32,253 bases of DNA from MGBC163016 sp964462135 (GCA_964462135.1 CAYWWK010000022.1:1-32253), one strand, 5' to 3'. Positions 15,022 to 24,008 are shown, counted from the stretch's first letter. The notes: a model not told the origin generated them from the letters alone. Made by a program: numbers and translations.

Positions 15022-15047
15022 GGGCACTCCTGATCTTCAGAGGCGTT

Positions 15048-15683
15048 TCAACACACTTTAGCAGGGTTGCAGAGCATCGTCACATCGGCAACGGGTTCTG
15101 CCTCCCCAACATTTGAGAACCCCTCTGCGAAATGAACGACCAGAGCGGCTCCCGTGGGGGTGGTCAGTTCCCCTTCCTCCTCCCCCGCAAACGAAGGCAC
15201 ACCCTCCAAGACATTGGCGGTGGCGGGTGCCGGGATGGGCAATCGACCGTGCGCGCAGTCGACGAAGCCAAAGCCCGTACATACCGGCGTTGCCACGATG
15301 CGCGACGGCGACAGTGCATCCATGGCGATGCACGCCATCAACACATAGGCCACCGCCTCCGCTGAACCCACCTCATGGAAGTGAACGCTGTCCACATCCG
15401 TTGCGTGGGCTTTCGCCTCGGCCTGTGCCAGAAGGCCATACACCTCGCAAGCATGGCGCTGGGCCTCAGGTGCGGCGCCAGACGCATGGATGAACCGTTC
15501 GACCTCCTGCAGGCTGTGATGGTGATGGGCGTGGTGATGATCGTGGTGATGGCCTGCATGGTCCCGCAAGGCGGATTCAACCCCTTCGGGAAGAGATGGC
15601 GGTTCAGGCAACAGCGCCAAACAGGCGCGTGCGAAGCCGTCCTTGGTGGATCCGTGCGTGCAGTCAAGCAAGAGCGTGGTCAT
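15048..15683 (-). CDS. larC: Compact LarC1-like nickel-pincer cofactor insertion protein
   Basis: The 211-residue protein has the LarC N-terminal features: TTLLLDCTHG at the start, a His-rich cluster (HHHDHHHAHHHH, about residues 45-56), VHFHEVGSAEAV, HGRLPIPAPATANVLEG and GELTTPTGAALV. LarC inserts nickel into the pincer nucleotide in a CTP-dependent step. The protein ends soon after the LarC1 core. The LarC2 half, present in full-length LarC of about 400 residues, is absent, and only 26 bp separate it from rhaD. The part between the start and the His cluster is also shorter than usual. The start at 15683 has GAGAGG 6 nt upstream; another ATG lies two codons earlier. It may work with a LarC2 encoded elsewhere, or have lost or changed function. 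Confidence 0.75.
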   Translation of the reverse strand: MTTLLLDCTHGSTKDGFARACLALLPEPPSLPEGVESALRDHAGHHHDHHHAHHHHSLQEVERFIHASGAAPEAQRHACEVYGLLAQAEAKAHATDVDSVHFHEVGSAEAVAYVLMACIAMDALSPSRIVATPVCTGFGFVDCAHGRLPIPAPATANVLEGVPSFAGEEEGELTTPTGAALVVHFAEGFSNVGEAEPVADVTMLCNPAKVC

Positions 15684-15729
15684 GGTCATCCTCTCAATCC
15701 GAAGATCGTCGAAACAGCGATATCCGATA

Positions 15730-16479
15730 TCAGAACCTTCGGCAGATCATGGCAGCCGTATAGGCCGCCCCGAAGCCATTGTCGATGTTGACGACCGTCA
15801 CCCCCGATGCACAGGAATTCAACATGGAGAGCAACGCCGCCACCCCGCCAAAGGAAGCACCGTAGCCAACGCTGGTCGGCACTGCGATGACGGGGCAGTT
15901 GGCAAGGCCCCCCAGAACGCTTGCCAAGGCCCCTTCCATGCCCGCCACCGCCACGATGGCCGAAGCCCCCAAGATGTCATCCAGCTTCGAAAGCGTGCGG
16001 TGCAACCCGGCCACACCCACATCGAAGGCGCGTACCACCCGGCATCCCAACATCTCAGCCGTAAGAGCCGCTTCTTCAGCCACCGGCATATCCGAGGTGC
16101 CTGCACTGGCCACCAAGACGTAGTCCTCGGTTTCAGCCGGGGGAATGCCCCCCACGATGCCGACGCGGGCGATGTCGTGGTATTGCAGCGGGATGCCATG
16201 CTTCAAGAGATCCTTGGCCTTGCCTTCTGACAGGCGCGTGATCAGCACCCGTTCCTGTCCGTTTTCCTGCAGGGTTCGCACGATGGCCGCCATCTGGTCG
16301 GCCGTCTTCCCTTCGCCGTAGATCACCTCGCTGGCCCCCTGCAGCAACCGACGATGCAGATCAACCTGGGCGAATCCCAAGTCCTCGAAGGGCTTGGCGC
16401 GCAGAGCGCGTTCCGCATCAGCAAGGGATATGCGCCCTTCGGCCACCCCTTCCAGCAACGCGTGCAGGCTATCTTCCAT
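15730..16479 (-). CDS. larB: LarB, pyridinium-3,5-biscarboxylic acid mononucleotide synthase
   Basis: The 249-residue protein has the LarB N-terminal helical part (LHALLEGVAEGRISLADAER), FAQVDLHR, and a PurE-like C-terminal domain (VASAGTSDMPVAEEAALTAE, VGVAGLHR, AVAGMEGALASVLGGL, PTSVGYGASFGG). LarB carboxylates and hydrolyses nicotinic acid adenine dinucleotide in the first step of nickel-pincer cofactor synthesis. Its ATG at 16479 follows a GGAGG site located inside larE, and the genes overlap by 11 bp. An upstream open frame to 16503 is not needed. The gap to larC is 46 bp. Confidence 0.92.
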   Translation of the reverse strand: MEDSLHALLEGVAEGRISLADAERALRAKPFEDLGFAQVDLHRRLLQGASEVIYGEGKTADQMAAIVRTLQENGQERVLITRLSEGKAKDLLKHGIPLQYHDIARVGIVGGIPPAETEDYVLVASAGTSDMPVAEEAALTAEMLGCRVVRAFDVGVAGLHRTLSKLDDILGASAIVAVAGMEGALASVLGGLANCPVIAVPTSVGYGASFGGVAALLSMLNSCASGVTVVNIDNGFGAAYTAAMICRRF

Positions 16480-17293
16480 GCCCCTCCTCCTTGATGGTCT
16501 CATTCAAGCTGCCCCGCCGATACCCTTCAAGATCAACGGAGACATAGACAAAGCCGAGCTGTCGAAGATGATGGACCACGCGTTCGCGTATCTGCGGGTC
16601 AACAAGGCGCATCATCTCATGCGGGGACACCTCGATGCGGGCAAGATCCCCATGAGCGCGCACGCGCACCTGGCCGAACCCCTCCTCGCGAAGGAGCCGT
16701 TCGGCCTGATCGACACGCTTGAGCAGCGCGGCGTCAAGGGAGGTGCCATAGGGAACGCGGCTGGCTAGGCATGCAGAAGCCGGGCGGTCCCAATTCGCAA
16801 GCCCCAATGCATGCACCGCTTCGCGAATATCCTGCTTCGTGAAGCCCGCCTCCGCCAAGGGGCTTCGGATGCCCAACTCCTCCACCGCCTGATTGCCGGG
16901 ACGGAAATCAGCAGCATCGGATGTGTTGCTTCCATCGCAAGGCACCGCTGAGCTGCGGGCCGCCGCCAAGACGACCTGTTCCATGATCATGCGCTTGCAA
17001 TGGTAGCACCGGTCCTCATGGTTGCGCCGGATGAGGGGCTCTCGGAGCGGGTCGAGCTCAAGCACCTCGTGGGGTATGCCCCATTCCTGACAGAACGAAT
17101 CGGCGAAGGCGAGATCGTCGGCGGGGATCAGCGGAGAGGACACCGTGATGGCGCACACCGTGACGGACGGCACGCCATGGGCGAATGCCGCCAAGAACGT
17201 GGAGTCGACCCCACCTGAGAAGGCAACGGCCACCGTTCCCATGCCTGCAAGGGACGCAGCCAGCGATTCGCGCTTCGCATCCAATTCGGTCAT
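16469..17293 (-). CDS. larE: LarE, ATP-dependent sulfur insertase for the nickel-pincer cofactor
   Basis: The 274-residue protein has the PP-loop SGGVDS (residues 26-31), and DGSNTSD near 120. Cysteines lie in RCYHCK (Cys 96 and Cys 99) and SACLASR (Cys 175). LarE adenylates the biscarboxylic acid mononucleotide and inserts sulfur. In Lactobacillus plantarum the donor is a single sacrificial Cys (176). Homologues with a CxxC plus that Cys bind a [4Fe-4S] cluster, as described for Thermotoga maritima, and this protein has that three-Cys pattern. No clear ribosome site precedes the ATG. It overlaps larB by 11 bp, and the secreted cyclophilin gene ends 75 bp upstream. Confidence 0.92.
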   Translation of the reverse strand: MTELDAKRESLAASLAGMGTVAVAFSGGVDSTFLAAFAHGVPSVTVCAITVSSPLIPADDLAFADSFCQEWGIPHEVLELDPLREPLIRRNHEDRCYHCKRMIMEQVVLAAARSSAVPCDGSNTSDAADFRPGNQAVEELGIRSPLAEAGFTKQDIREAVHALGLANWDRPASACLASRVPYGTSLDAALLKRVDQAERLLREEGFGQVRVRAHGDLARIEVSPHEMMRLVDPQIRERVVHHLRQLGFVYVSVDLEGYRRGSLNETIKEEGHGR

Positions 17294-17368
17294 ACGATCA
17301 CAGAGACAGGACGCAAGGGCAGCGAATCGCCCTGGTCCGTCGCGCTCAAGACGGTTTTCCTCAAACCG

Positions 17369-18037
17369 CTAGTCGGTGATGGTGATGGACCGGATGACTG
17401 GCTGGTTCGCCTCGATTGAGATGGCGCCCATGTCCGGATCATCCACATTCGGAAGATGGTCGGCAACGATCTGGTCGATGATCTTCATGCCAGCATCATC
17501 GATGGTTCCAAACGCCGCATACTGGCCATCAAGGCTGGGACCCACCTGACTTGCATTGCCCAAGGTCACGAAGAAGGTGCTCTTCGCAGAATCGGGGTTG
17601 GAGTTGCGCGCCATGGCAACCACGCCGCGGTCGAACTCGTCTGCCAAGGGGTTGTCAACGCCGTTGGCGGAGAACTCGCCTTTGATGGACTCAAGGGAAT
17701 TGTCAGTGCCAGCAGCGGAATTACCCAGGGTGCCACCCTGCAGGCAGAAATCGTCCACGATGCGATAGAAGGTCTTGCCGTTGTAATAGCCCTCATCGAC
17801 CAGCTTCATGAAGTTCTCGACTGACAGAGGAGCGGCATCTCCATCCAGTGTCACCGTGATGGGTTCATAGCCCTCCACCTGAATGACCGCGTGATGGGTT
17901 CCAGCGCTTGCCTGCGCAGAGGACGAACTGGAGGAGGCAGCGCCGGAACAGCCTGTCAATCCCAAGAAGGACACGCACAGCACCGCCATCATCAGGGCAA
18001 TCGCAACCGACGCCATTCTCTTTACCGTAGTCTGCAT
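17369..18037 (-). CDS. Cyclophilin-type peptidyl-prolyl isomerase lipoprotein
   Basis: The 222-residue protein has a lipoprotein signal peptide ending in LTGC (Cys about 29) and a poly-Ser linker. A cyclophilin domain follows, with PLSVENFMKLVDEGYYNGKTFYRI, the core QGG, FFVTLG, and YAAFGTI. It should isomerise prolyl bonds in exported proteins outside the membrane. The domain is short, as in bacterial cyclophilins that lack several loops. The start is taken at the Met encoded at 18035-18037; AAAGGA is 11 nt upstream, rather far. The long open frame upstream lacks signal-peptide features. The same-strand larE begins 75 bp downstream. Confidence 0.9.
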   Translation of the reverse strand: MQTTVKRMASVAIALMMAVLCVSFLGLTGCSGAASSSSSSAQASAGTHHAVIQVEGYEPITVTLDGDAAPLSVENFMKLVDEGYYNGKTFYRIVDDFCLQGGTLGNSAAGTDNSLESIKGEFSANGVDNPLADEFDRGVVAMARNSNPDSAKSTFFVTLGNASQVGPSLDGQYAAFGTIDDAGMKIIDQIVADHLPNVDDPDMGAISIEANQPVIRSITITD

Positions 18038-18071
18038 GATTGAATGATTCCTTTCCCTGTTGGATCGTCTT

Positions 18072-18178
18072 CCAAGGATACAACACGATCTTGTCTTCCA
18101 CAGTGTAGCCTTCAGACTTCCATTAGGTTTCGATTTCTCCACCGCACCAGCAAATCGCCAGAAAAAACCTATCCTTGG
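18072..18178. promoter_or_regulatory. Divergent promoter region with paired 9-bp inverted repeat
   Basis: CCAAGGATA (18072-18080) recurs as its exact complement TATCCTTGG (18170-18178), 89 bp apart. Each copy lies close to one of the two divergent genes (cyclophilin and CorA). Such pairs can be operators for a shared regulator, but chance cannot be excluded for 9 bp. Confidence 0.3.
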
Positions 18179-18207
18179 CCTGAAAGGAACAGGGGAAAGG
18201 CCGCGCC

Positions 18208-19164
18208 ATGAGCATTTGCTACGAACTGGAGCAATCAAGACTGATGCTTACGAAAGAGCATCTTCCCAGCTTGGTCCAAGTTGACAAGACCGAAGCCCAG
18301 CACAGCTCCTCTCCGGTGATAGCCATCCTTTCGAAGGAGGAATTCGCGGAATTGGGCTTGGAGCATGCCGATGCCCACGAATCCCTCGATCAGCTGGCTG
18401 CCTCTGACAGCAACTACGTGGACATCTATCCTGACTACATCGTCGGGTCGCTTGCCGTCCCCAGCAAGACCAGCCTCGTCGCCGAACCCTCCCTGTTCGC
18501 CTTCTACCTGGACCGGCATCGACTGCTGTTCGTCGATGAAGGAAACATTGCCCAGAAGGTCCTTGAGCACATGGTGGACATCGGCGTGCTGTCCCGCACC
18601 ACCACAGCCCATTGCCTCTACGTGTTCTTCAAGGAGCTGCTGGTGGACGACTTGACCTTCCTCGGCCGTTTCGAAGACAAAATGGAAGACATCGAGGAGG
18701 GAATGCTCGACTCCAATCGTGACATCCCCTCATCTGAGATCATGAAATACCGTCGGCAATCCATGAGGTTCGCCGTGTACTATCAGGAGATAGCCACCAT
18801 GGCAAGCATCCTGTCCGACAATGAGAACGGACTCATGGAGAAAAGCGGTGCGCGGTCCTTCGCGCACATAGAAAGCCTGGCCGACCGCCTGGCAACCCGT
18901 TCGGAAACGCTCAAAGAATACAGCCTGCAGCTCCATGAACTGGAACAGACGCAGATCGATCTCAAGCAGAACTCCATCATGCAGGTATTCACCATCGTCA
19001 CGGTGCTGTTCGCCCCACTCACCCTCGTCACCGGGTGGTTCGGCATGAACCTGAGCCTCATTCCCGGTCTGGATTGGCCCTTCATGTGGTTCGCGCTGGT
19101 GATAGGCGCGCTTCTCTGCACCGGAGCGCTTCTGGCATTCTTCCGCTGGAAGCGGTGGATGTAG
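18208..19164 (+). CDS. CorA-family divalent cation channel
   Basis: The 318-residue protein has a cytosolic N-terminal domain with long helices and two C-terminal transmembrane helices. The CorA signature GMN appears in GWFGMNLSLIPG just after the first helix. The second helix (WFALVIGALLCTGALLAFF) is followed by the basic tail RWKRWM. CorA proteins form pentameric Mg2+ (or Co2+/Ni2+) channels. A GGGGAAAGG ribosome site lies 7 nt before the ATG. The upstream neighbour is divergent, and downstream only 23 bp separate it from the convergent YhgE gene. Nickel supply for the nearby lar genes is conceivable but unsupported. Confidence 0.9.
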   Translation: MSICYELEQSRLMLTKEHLPSLVQVDKTEAQHSSSPVIAILSKEEFAELGLEHADAHESLDQLAASDSNYVDIYPDYIVGSLAVPSKTSLVAEPSLFAFYLDRHRLLFVDEGNIAQKVLEHMVDIGVLSRTTTAHCLYVFFKELLVDDLTFLGRFEDKMEDIEEGMLDSNRDIPSSEIMKYRRQSMRFAVYYQEIATMASILSDNENGLMEKSGARSFAHIESLADRLATRSETLKEYSLQLHELEQTQIDLKQNSIMQVFTIVTVLFAPLTLVTGWFGMNLSLIPGLDWPFMWFALVIGALLCTGALLAFFRWKRWM

Positions 19165-19187
19165 ACGCCAAGGGGCACGCAGACCGC

Positions 19188-21371
19188 TCAGGCCATCAGC
19201 TCTGACTTGTCCACCTGAGCCACATACCACCTCATGAAGCGCTCAAGCGGCTTGCGCAAGGCAAGGCCCAGCAGCGCCGCCGGAACCAAGAACACCAGAA
19301 GGCAGCAAACCTGGTCCCAATACACCATTCCATAGGTGCCCATCATGGCCTCACGCATGGCTCCCACCACATAGGTTGCAGGCAGGAAGGGACTTACGGC
19401 CTGCACGAATGATGGCAGGATCTGCAAGGGGAACGAACCACCGCAACCCGTCACCTGGATGATGAGCATCAACACCGCGATGGCCTTCCCCAGATTGGCG
19501 AACGAGACCACAAGCGCATAGATGATGAAAGTGAACACCAGGCCTGCGAGCCAGAAAATGAGCAGGTACAGAAACGGATGGGCTACCTGCACGTGCAGGA
19601 AGAGCATGTTCCCCACGGCAGTGAGTGTGGTCTGCGCCAGCGAGAGTGCCGCCATGATACCGAAGTGCCCCAAGAATACCGAACGGGGTTTCGCAGTGGG
19701 AACGCGCTTGAGCGTGGCCTTGCAGGAACGCGGCTTGATGACGACCAGGATCAAGAGCGAACCGATGAACAGGGCGAGGGTGGTGTAGAGCGGCGCCATC
19801 TGCGAACCGAAGTTCTCGGCAGGGTAGATCGCCTCGCGATCGATGCCCACCGGAGCCGCCAATGCTCCCGCGAAAGCGGACGCATCAGAGGTCAGGATGC
19901 CACGCAGTTGATCGGCATCTCCCGAGATGAGCGCCTCTTCGATGCCGCGGCTGACCGCATCCATGGCCTCGGCCGACCGACGCAGATCAGCCGCCACGTC
20001 GCTGATCTTGCCATTGCCAACTGCAAGCGCATCGGCTGCCGTGGAAGCGGTTGACGAAAGGACGGCACCCGCTCCACCCAACGTGCTCAAAGACGACTGC
20101 ACGCTTTGGGCAAGGTCAGCCGCCTCTTGGGCGATCTGCTCAAGACCGGGACGCAAGGCGACGAAGGAATCCCGCGCTTTGCGCAGATTCGCCTGAGCCT
20201 CCGCCACAAGCGCCTTGGTCTGCGCTCGCTCTTCGCTCAGGTTGGCACTCCCGGCATCAAGCTGGTCAGCCGCCTCACGCAACTGCTGCTGGGTCTGCGC
20301 CATCAGATCAGCCTGCAGACGCAGAAGGCGCACCGCCTCTTCCATGGCTTGCTGGTAAGCGGCGTCCATGCCGGGAGCCAGCGCCTCCAATTGATCGGCC
20401 AGGTTCCGATAGCCGTTGATCATCCCTGTCAGGCTGTCGGCCTCCGCACGCAAGGCGGCAGTCGCATCGGTGGCGGCCACACCCGCATCATCGAAGAGCT
20501 TGTCGGTGGCCGCGGCAAGCGCCTCCATGCCAGCGCTTCCCTGCTCAAAGGCCTCTCCCAAAGCCTTGACCGTGTCAGTGAGGCTCTGGATGAGCGGACC
20601 CAGGGCATCTGCACCGGAAGACGCGGCATTCTTGAGTTGGTTCGCCTGCTCTTCGGCGGCAGTGGCAAGAGCGGTGGAAGAGGAGATGAGTCCAGCGGCA
20701 TCCTGTCCCAATTCCCCATAAAGTTCTAGCACCTGGGCCGCCTGTTCCATGCGACGGCCCACGTTGCCAATGTGGTCAGCCAGCTGCTGCACCTGTCCGG
20801 ACACATCGGCCTCATCGGCATAGCGCGCCAAAGCCTCCCCCAAGGAGATGGCCACCTCCGACATGGTTTGCGCAAAGACCTGATTCACCTCATAGGAAAC
20901 CGTGTCAGCCCCTCTGTCGGTGATCTTCGGAGCGATGGCGCTCTTCTTCTCATTGCTGTAATAGATGATGCTGGCCTGCTGTGCATCGCCCTTGAAGAAC
21001 GTGAGCATATCGCGGCTGAAGTCCTTCGGGATGACCACTGCCGCGTAGTAACGCCCCGACCGCGCGCCATCCACTGCATCCGACTCATCAGTGAACAGCC
21101 AATCTATCTGCTCATTCGCCCGCAGCGCACTGACCACCTGCTCACCTATGTTCACACGCAGGGGAATGAGGTCTGACTGATACCCCTCGTCGGTGTTCGC
21201 CACGGCCACGGCAAGATTGCCGGTATGGTCGAAGACATCCCAGCAGGCGATGATGTTGTACCACGCGAAGATGGAGGGCATGGCCACCAATCCCAAGGCG
21301 ATGACCACCGAGACCACGTTCGCGAACAGCCTGCGCACCTCATCGGTGAAGATGATCCAAGCGTCACGCAT
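19188..21371 (-). CDS. YhgE/Pip family membrane protein (second of tandem pair)
   Basis: The 727-residue protein has an N-terminal transmembrane helix (VIALGLVAMPSIFAWYN) and the YhgE/Pip N-terminal domain (AVAVANTDEGYQSD, YYAAVVIPKDFSRDMLTF). An Ala/Gln/Glu-rich coiled coil spans about residues 190-500. Some five to six helices follow from about residue 527, with an ABC-2-like arrangement. Relatives include the phage infection protein Pip and the T7SS-associated EsaA/YueB. The start at 21371 has GGGAG 6 nt upstream and overlaps the preceding paralogue by 8 bp (ATGCGTGA), so the two are coupled. No other secretion gene is near. An export or envelope role is likely. Confidence 0.85.
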   Translation of the reverse strand: MRDAWIIFTDEVRRLFANVVSVVIALGLVAMPSIFAWYNIIACWDVFDHTGNLAVAVANTDEGYQSDLIPLRVNIGEQVVSALRANEQIDWLFTDESDAVDGARSGRYYAAVVIPKDFSRDMLTFFKGDAQQASIIYYSNEKKSAIAPKITDRGADTVSYEVNQVFAQTMSEVAISLGEALARYADEADVSGQVQQLADHIGNVGRRMEQAAQVLELYGELGQDAAGLISSSTALATAAEEQANQLKNAASSGADALGPLIQSLTDTVKALGEAFEQGSAGMEALAAATDKLFDDAGVAATDATAALRAEADSLTGMINGYRNLADQLEALAPGMDAAYQQAMEEAVRLLRLQADLMAQTQQQLREAADQLDAGSANLSEERAQTKALVAEAQANLRKARDSFVALRPGLEQIAQEAADLAQSVQSSLSTLGGAGAVLSSTASTAADALAVGNGKISDVAADLRRSAEAMDAVSRGIEEALISGDADQLRGILTSDASAFAGALAAPVGIDREAIYPAENFGSQMAPLYTTLALFIGSLLILVVIKPRSCKATLKRVPTAKPRSVFLGHFGIMAALSLAQTTLTAVGNMLFLHVQVAHPFLYLLIFWLAGLVFTFIIYALVVSFANLGKAIAVLMLIIQVTGCGGSFPLQILPSFVQAVSPFLPATYVVGAMREAMMGTYGMVYWDQVCCLLVFLVPAALLGLALRKPLERFMRWYVAQVDKSELMA

Positions 21372-23937
21372 CGCGTGCTCCCTTCTCCGGGAGACGCCCA
21401 TCGCCTTTCCTCGCGTTGAAAAGATCGAACAGGCTTTGCGTGCTCATGGAGTCCAGCCTCATCTGACGGGCGATGCTGTAACGCAGGCTTTCCACCACCA
21501 CCAGGAACACGGTGATTGCCACCAGCCATACCAGCCAGAAGGTGAGCACCCAGACGTTTTCGGCAGGCGTGAATGCGAATATGATGGATATGATGATGGG
21601 AACGCCGATGCCGAAGATGAGCGCCCCGCGGATGAGCTTGGGGTAGAGCCGCGTCAGTCGCTCATAGCGATGGGTGATGATCTCACGGTACTCCTCCTTG
21701 TCAGCAAGGACACGCAGGATCTGAGCCGTGCGGTAGGGACGCGCGGGCACTTCCACCTTCTCGCCGTTGAAGAGACCCGCCTTGCGGATCTGGTTCGCCA
21801 CCATGCGATTCACATTCGCCAGATACGGGCGCACGCCAATCCCCAGTGCCATGAACAGGGTGAAGAACAACAGGAGCACGGCCACGTCAGTGGCGTAATG
21901 GGCACCGTAGAACCCGCAGATGGCCTCGCGCATGGCCCCAATGCCATAGGTGAAGGGGAAGAACGGATAGATGGCTTGGAAGAAGCCTGATGTCATCTCG
22001 ATGGGATAGAGCCCCGTGGCTCCGGGGATCTGGGCGAACACCAGCACGATGCAGATACCCTTGCCAATATGCTGGAGTGTGACTGAAAGAGCGTAGATGA
22101 TGGAAAGATATGCCAAGGATGCCAGGATGGCGGCCACGAAGAGCGCCACGGGACTGACCGCTTGGACGCCGATGAGCAAGACCCCCGCACAGCAGATGAC
22201 CGCCTGGGCGATCACGATCGACGCGAACAGGAGGAAGCGACCGAGATAGGCCTGCGTGATGGTGAGCCCCTCCACCCCTGTGCCATCCACCTCCTGGCGC
22301 ATGATGACCATGAGCATGAAGGCACCTATCCAAAAAGTCAGATTCATGAACAGCGGAGCCATGGCCGAACCGTAGGCATTCAGCGGGTAGAGCTCTTCGG
22401 TCACCACCTCAGTGGGAGAACCCATGAAGGCGGCAATGGACTGCGCATCCAGGCCATCAATCCCAAGCAGGCTTGCAAGTCCCGCAGAGCCATCCAAAGC
22501 TGACACGTCCACGTGCAGGTCGTCCAGTTCGCCCACCACCCCGCTCAAAAGGGCTTCGGTCTGGGTGATGGCCTCTTCGGCATGGCCCAGGGAATCACTC
22601 AGCGAATCGAAGATGATGCCTGCCTGGCTGGCTACCACCTTGGTGCCAAGCACAGCCGATGAGAGCGAAGATGTGGTGACGGACACCTGGTTCAGCGCTT
22701 CGAGGGCCTGGGGAAGCAGGGTGGCCGAGATGGTCTCCCACAGATCCTGACCCGAAGAAACCGCTTCCTGCACGGCGGCATCGAAGGCATTGGAGGCGCT
22801 GTTTGCCGAGGAGATCGCCTGATCGAGAGAGCCGTTCAGGGTGGCAAGGGCGCTCACCACCTGTTCCATATCCTGATTGCGCGTCTTGAGCGCCTCGACA
22901 GCACTGGCAAGGCCCGCTTTGTTGGGATCAGTGTCAGGCATCGAATCCACGACAGATTGCAGATACTCGGCAAGCTGCTGGCTTTGCGCAAGCGTGGTCT
23001 GCGCCTGACCCAAGGCGGCATCGATGCTTCCGCCCGCGGCAGCCAAGTCTGCGCTCAGGGCCCCTATCGCAGCATTGGCGCGGGCCGAGGCGGCTCCCAA
23101 GTCGGTCAGGGCGGCGCTGACTGAAGGAGTGGCCTCAGCCATCAGGTCACCAAGCTGCGTCTGCAGGCTTTGCGCAAGCGCGGAGATATCCGCCAAGGTG
23201 GCCGCCGCTTCGTCAGCCTGCGCCTGAGCCTGCTGAAGCCCCTCTTGGATGCGTCCCGCTTCCATGCGGGCCGACACGCACGATGCCTGCACCTCCGCCA
23301 GGCCATCACAGGCCGCCATGATGGAATCACGGGCAGCCGTGATCTTCTGCACCGCTTCGGAGCGCAGGGCGGTAGCATCAGCTTTGGATTGGCCGAGAGC
23401 CTCATCAATCGCCTGAACAACGGCATCGCTCACCGTGGATACGAAGGTGGAGTTGATCGTCTCATCCAAGACGCTTGCCCCGGCATCGGTGATCTTCGGG
23501 GCAACCGGCCCCGCCTTCTCATTCACCAGGTATTCGATCTGAGGCTGTCGGAACTCACCGGCGGTCAAGGTGAGCAGCTGTGCCGTGAAATCCTCTGGGA
23601 TGATGAAGGCCGCGTAGGCCTTGCCTGTCTGCAGCGCCTCGGTCGCCTCGTCCAGCGATGTGAAATCCCAATCAAGCTGCCTGTTCTGGCGCAGCTCACC
23701 TACGATTCGCTCACCTACATCCAACTTCCCGGTAAGCTCAGAGCTGCCGCCATGATCAAGGTTCACCACGCAAACCCGCAGATTGCCCGTGTTCTCATAA
23801 GGGTCCCAGAACCCCAGCACGTTGTACCAGGTGTACACCGATGGCAGGATGGCAAGGGCGACTACGACGACGAGAGCGGCCGGCGCTTTGAGCAAGCGAA
23901 GGAGATCGCGCTTGAATACCCGTAGGATATTCCCCAC
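21364..23937 (-). CDS. YhgE/Pip family membrane protein (first of tandem pair)
   Basis: The 857-residue protein has the same plan as its downstream paralogue. An N-terminal helix (ALVVVVALAILPSVYTWYN) precedes the YhgE domain (VCVVNLDHGGSSELTG, YAAFIIPEDFTAQLLTL) and a long Ala/Gln-rich coiled coil. C-terminal helices begin near residue 525. It adds two further helices near the end (LIFGIGVPIIISIIFAF and WLVWLVAITVFLVVVESL) and a basic cytosolic tail. The start is GTG with GGAGG 6-7 nt upstream. Two complete, diverged copies suggest a heteromeric complex. The coiled coils are predicted to extend outside the membrane. Confidence 0.86.
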   Translation of the reverse strand: MGNILRVFKRDLLRLLKAPAALVVVVALAILPSVYTWYNVLGFWDPYENTGNLRVCVVNLDHGGSSELTGKLDVGERIVGELRQNRQLDWDFTSLDEATEALQTGKAYAAFIIPEDFTAQLLTLTAGEFRQPQIEYLVNEKAGPVAPKITDAGASVLDETINSTFVSTVSDAVVQAIDEALGQSKADATALRSEAVQKITAARDSIMAACDGLAEVQASCVSARMEAGRIQEGLQQAQAQADEAAATLADISALAQSLQTQLGDLMAEATPSVSAALTDLGAASARANAAIGALSADLAAAGGSIDAALGQAQTTLAQSQQLAEYLQSVVDSMPDTDPNKAGLASAVEALKTRNQDMEQVVSALATLNGSLDQAISSANSASNAFDAAVQEAVSSGQDLWETISATLLPQALEALNQVSVTTSSLSSAVLGTKVVASQAGIIFDSLSDSLGHAEEAITQTEALLSGVVGELDDLHVDVSALDGSAGLASLLGIDGLDAQSIAAFMGSPTEVVTEELYPLNAYGSAMAPLFMNLTFWIGAFMLMVIMRQEVDGTGVEGLTITQAYLGRFLLFASIVIAQAVICCAGVLLIGVQAVSPVALFVAAILASLAYLSIIYALSVTLQHIGKGICIVLVFAQIPGATGLYPIEMTSGFFQAIYPFFPFTYGIGAMREAICGFYGAHYATDVAVLLLFFTLFMALGIGVRPYLANVNRMVANQIRKAGLFNGEKVEVPARPYRTAQILRVLADKEEYREIITHRYERLTRLYPKLIRGALIFGIGVPIIISIIFAFTPAENVWVLTFWLVWLVAITVFLVVVESLRYSIARQMRLDSMSTQSLFDLFNARKGDGRLPEKGARDA

Positions 23938-24002
23938 TTCGTGCCTCCTCCTTCGTCTGCAGCCCCTTGGATTGTCCCTGCTTGCCCGTTCGCAATGCGC
24001 CT

Positions 24003-24008
24003 ATTCTA
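24003..24008 (-). promoter_or_regulatory. Candidate -10 box for the YhgE pair
   Basis: On the minus strand TAGAAT lies about 65 nt before the GTG start of the first YhgE gene. The -35 region is weak. It is the best candidate in the 202-bp gap after the hybrid kinase gene. Confidence 0.3.

Noticed and set aside
13654..15047. LarC2 reached by programmed frameshift after LarC1
   Set aside because: The 26 bp after the larC1 stop lead straight into rhaD, and no other minus-strand frame in this stretch carries LarC2-like sequence.
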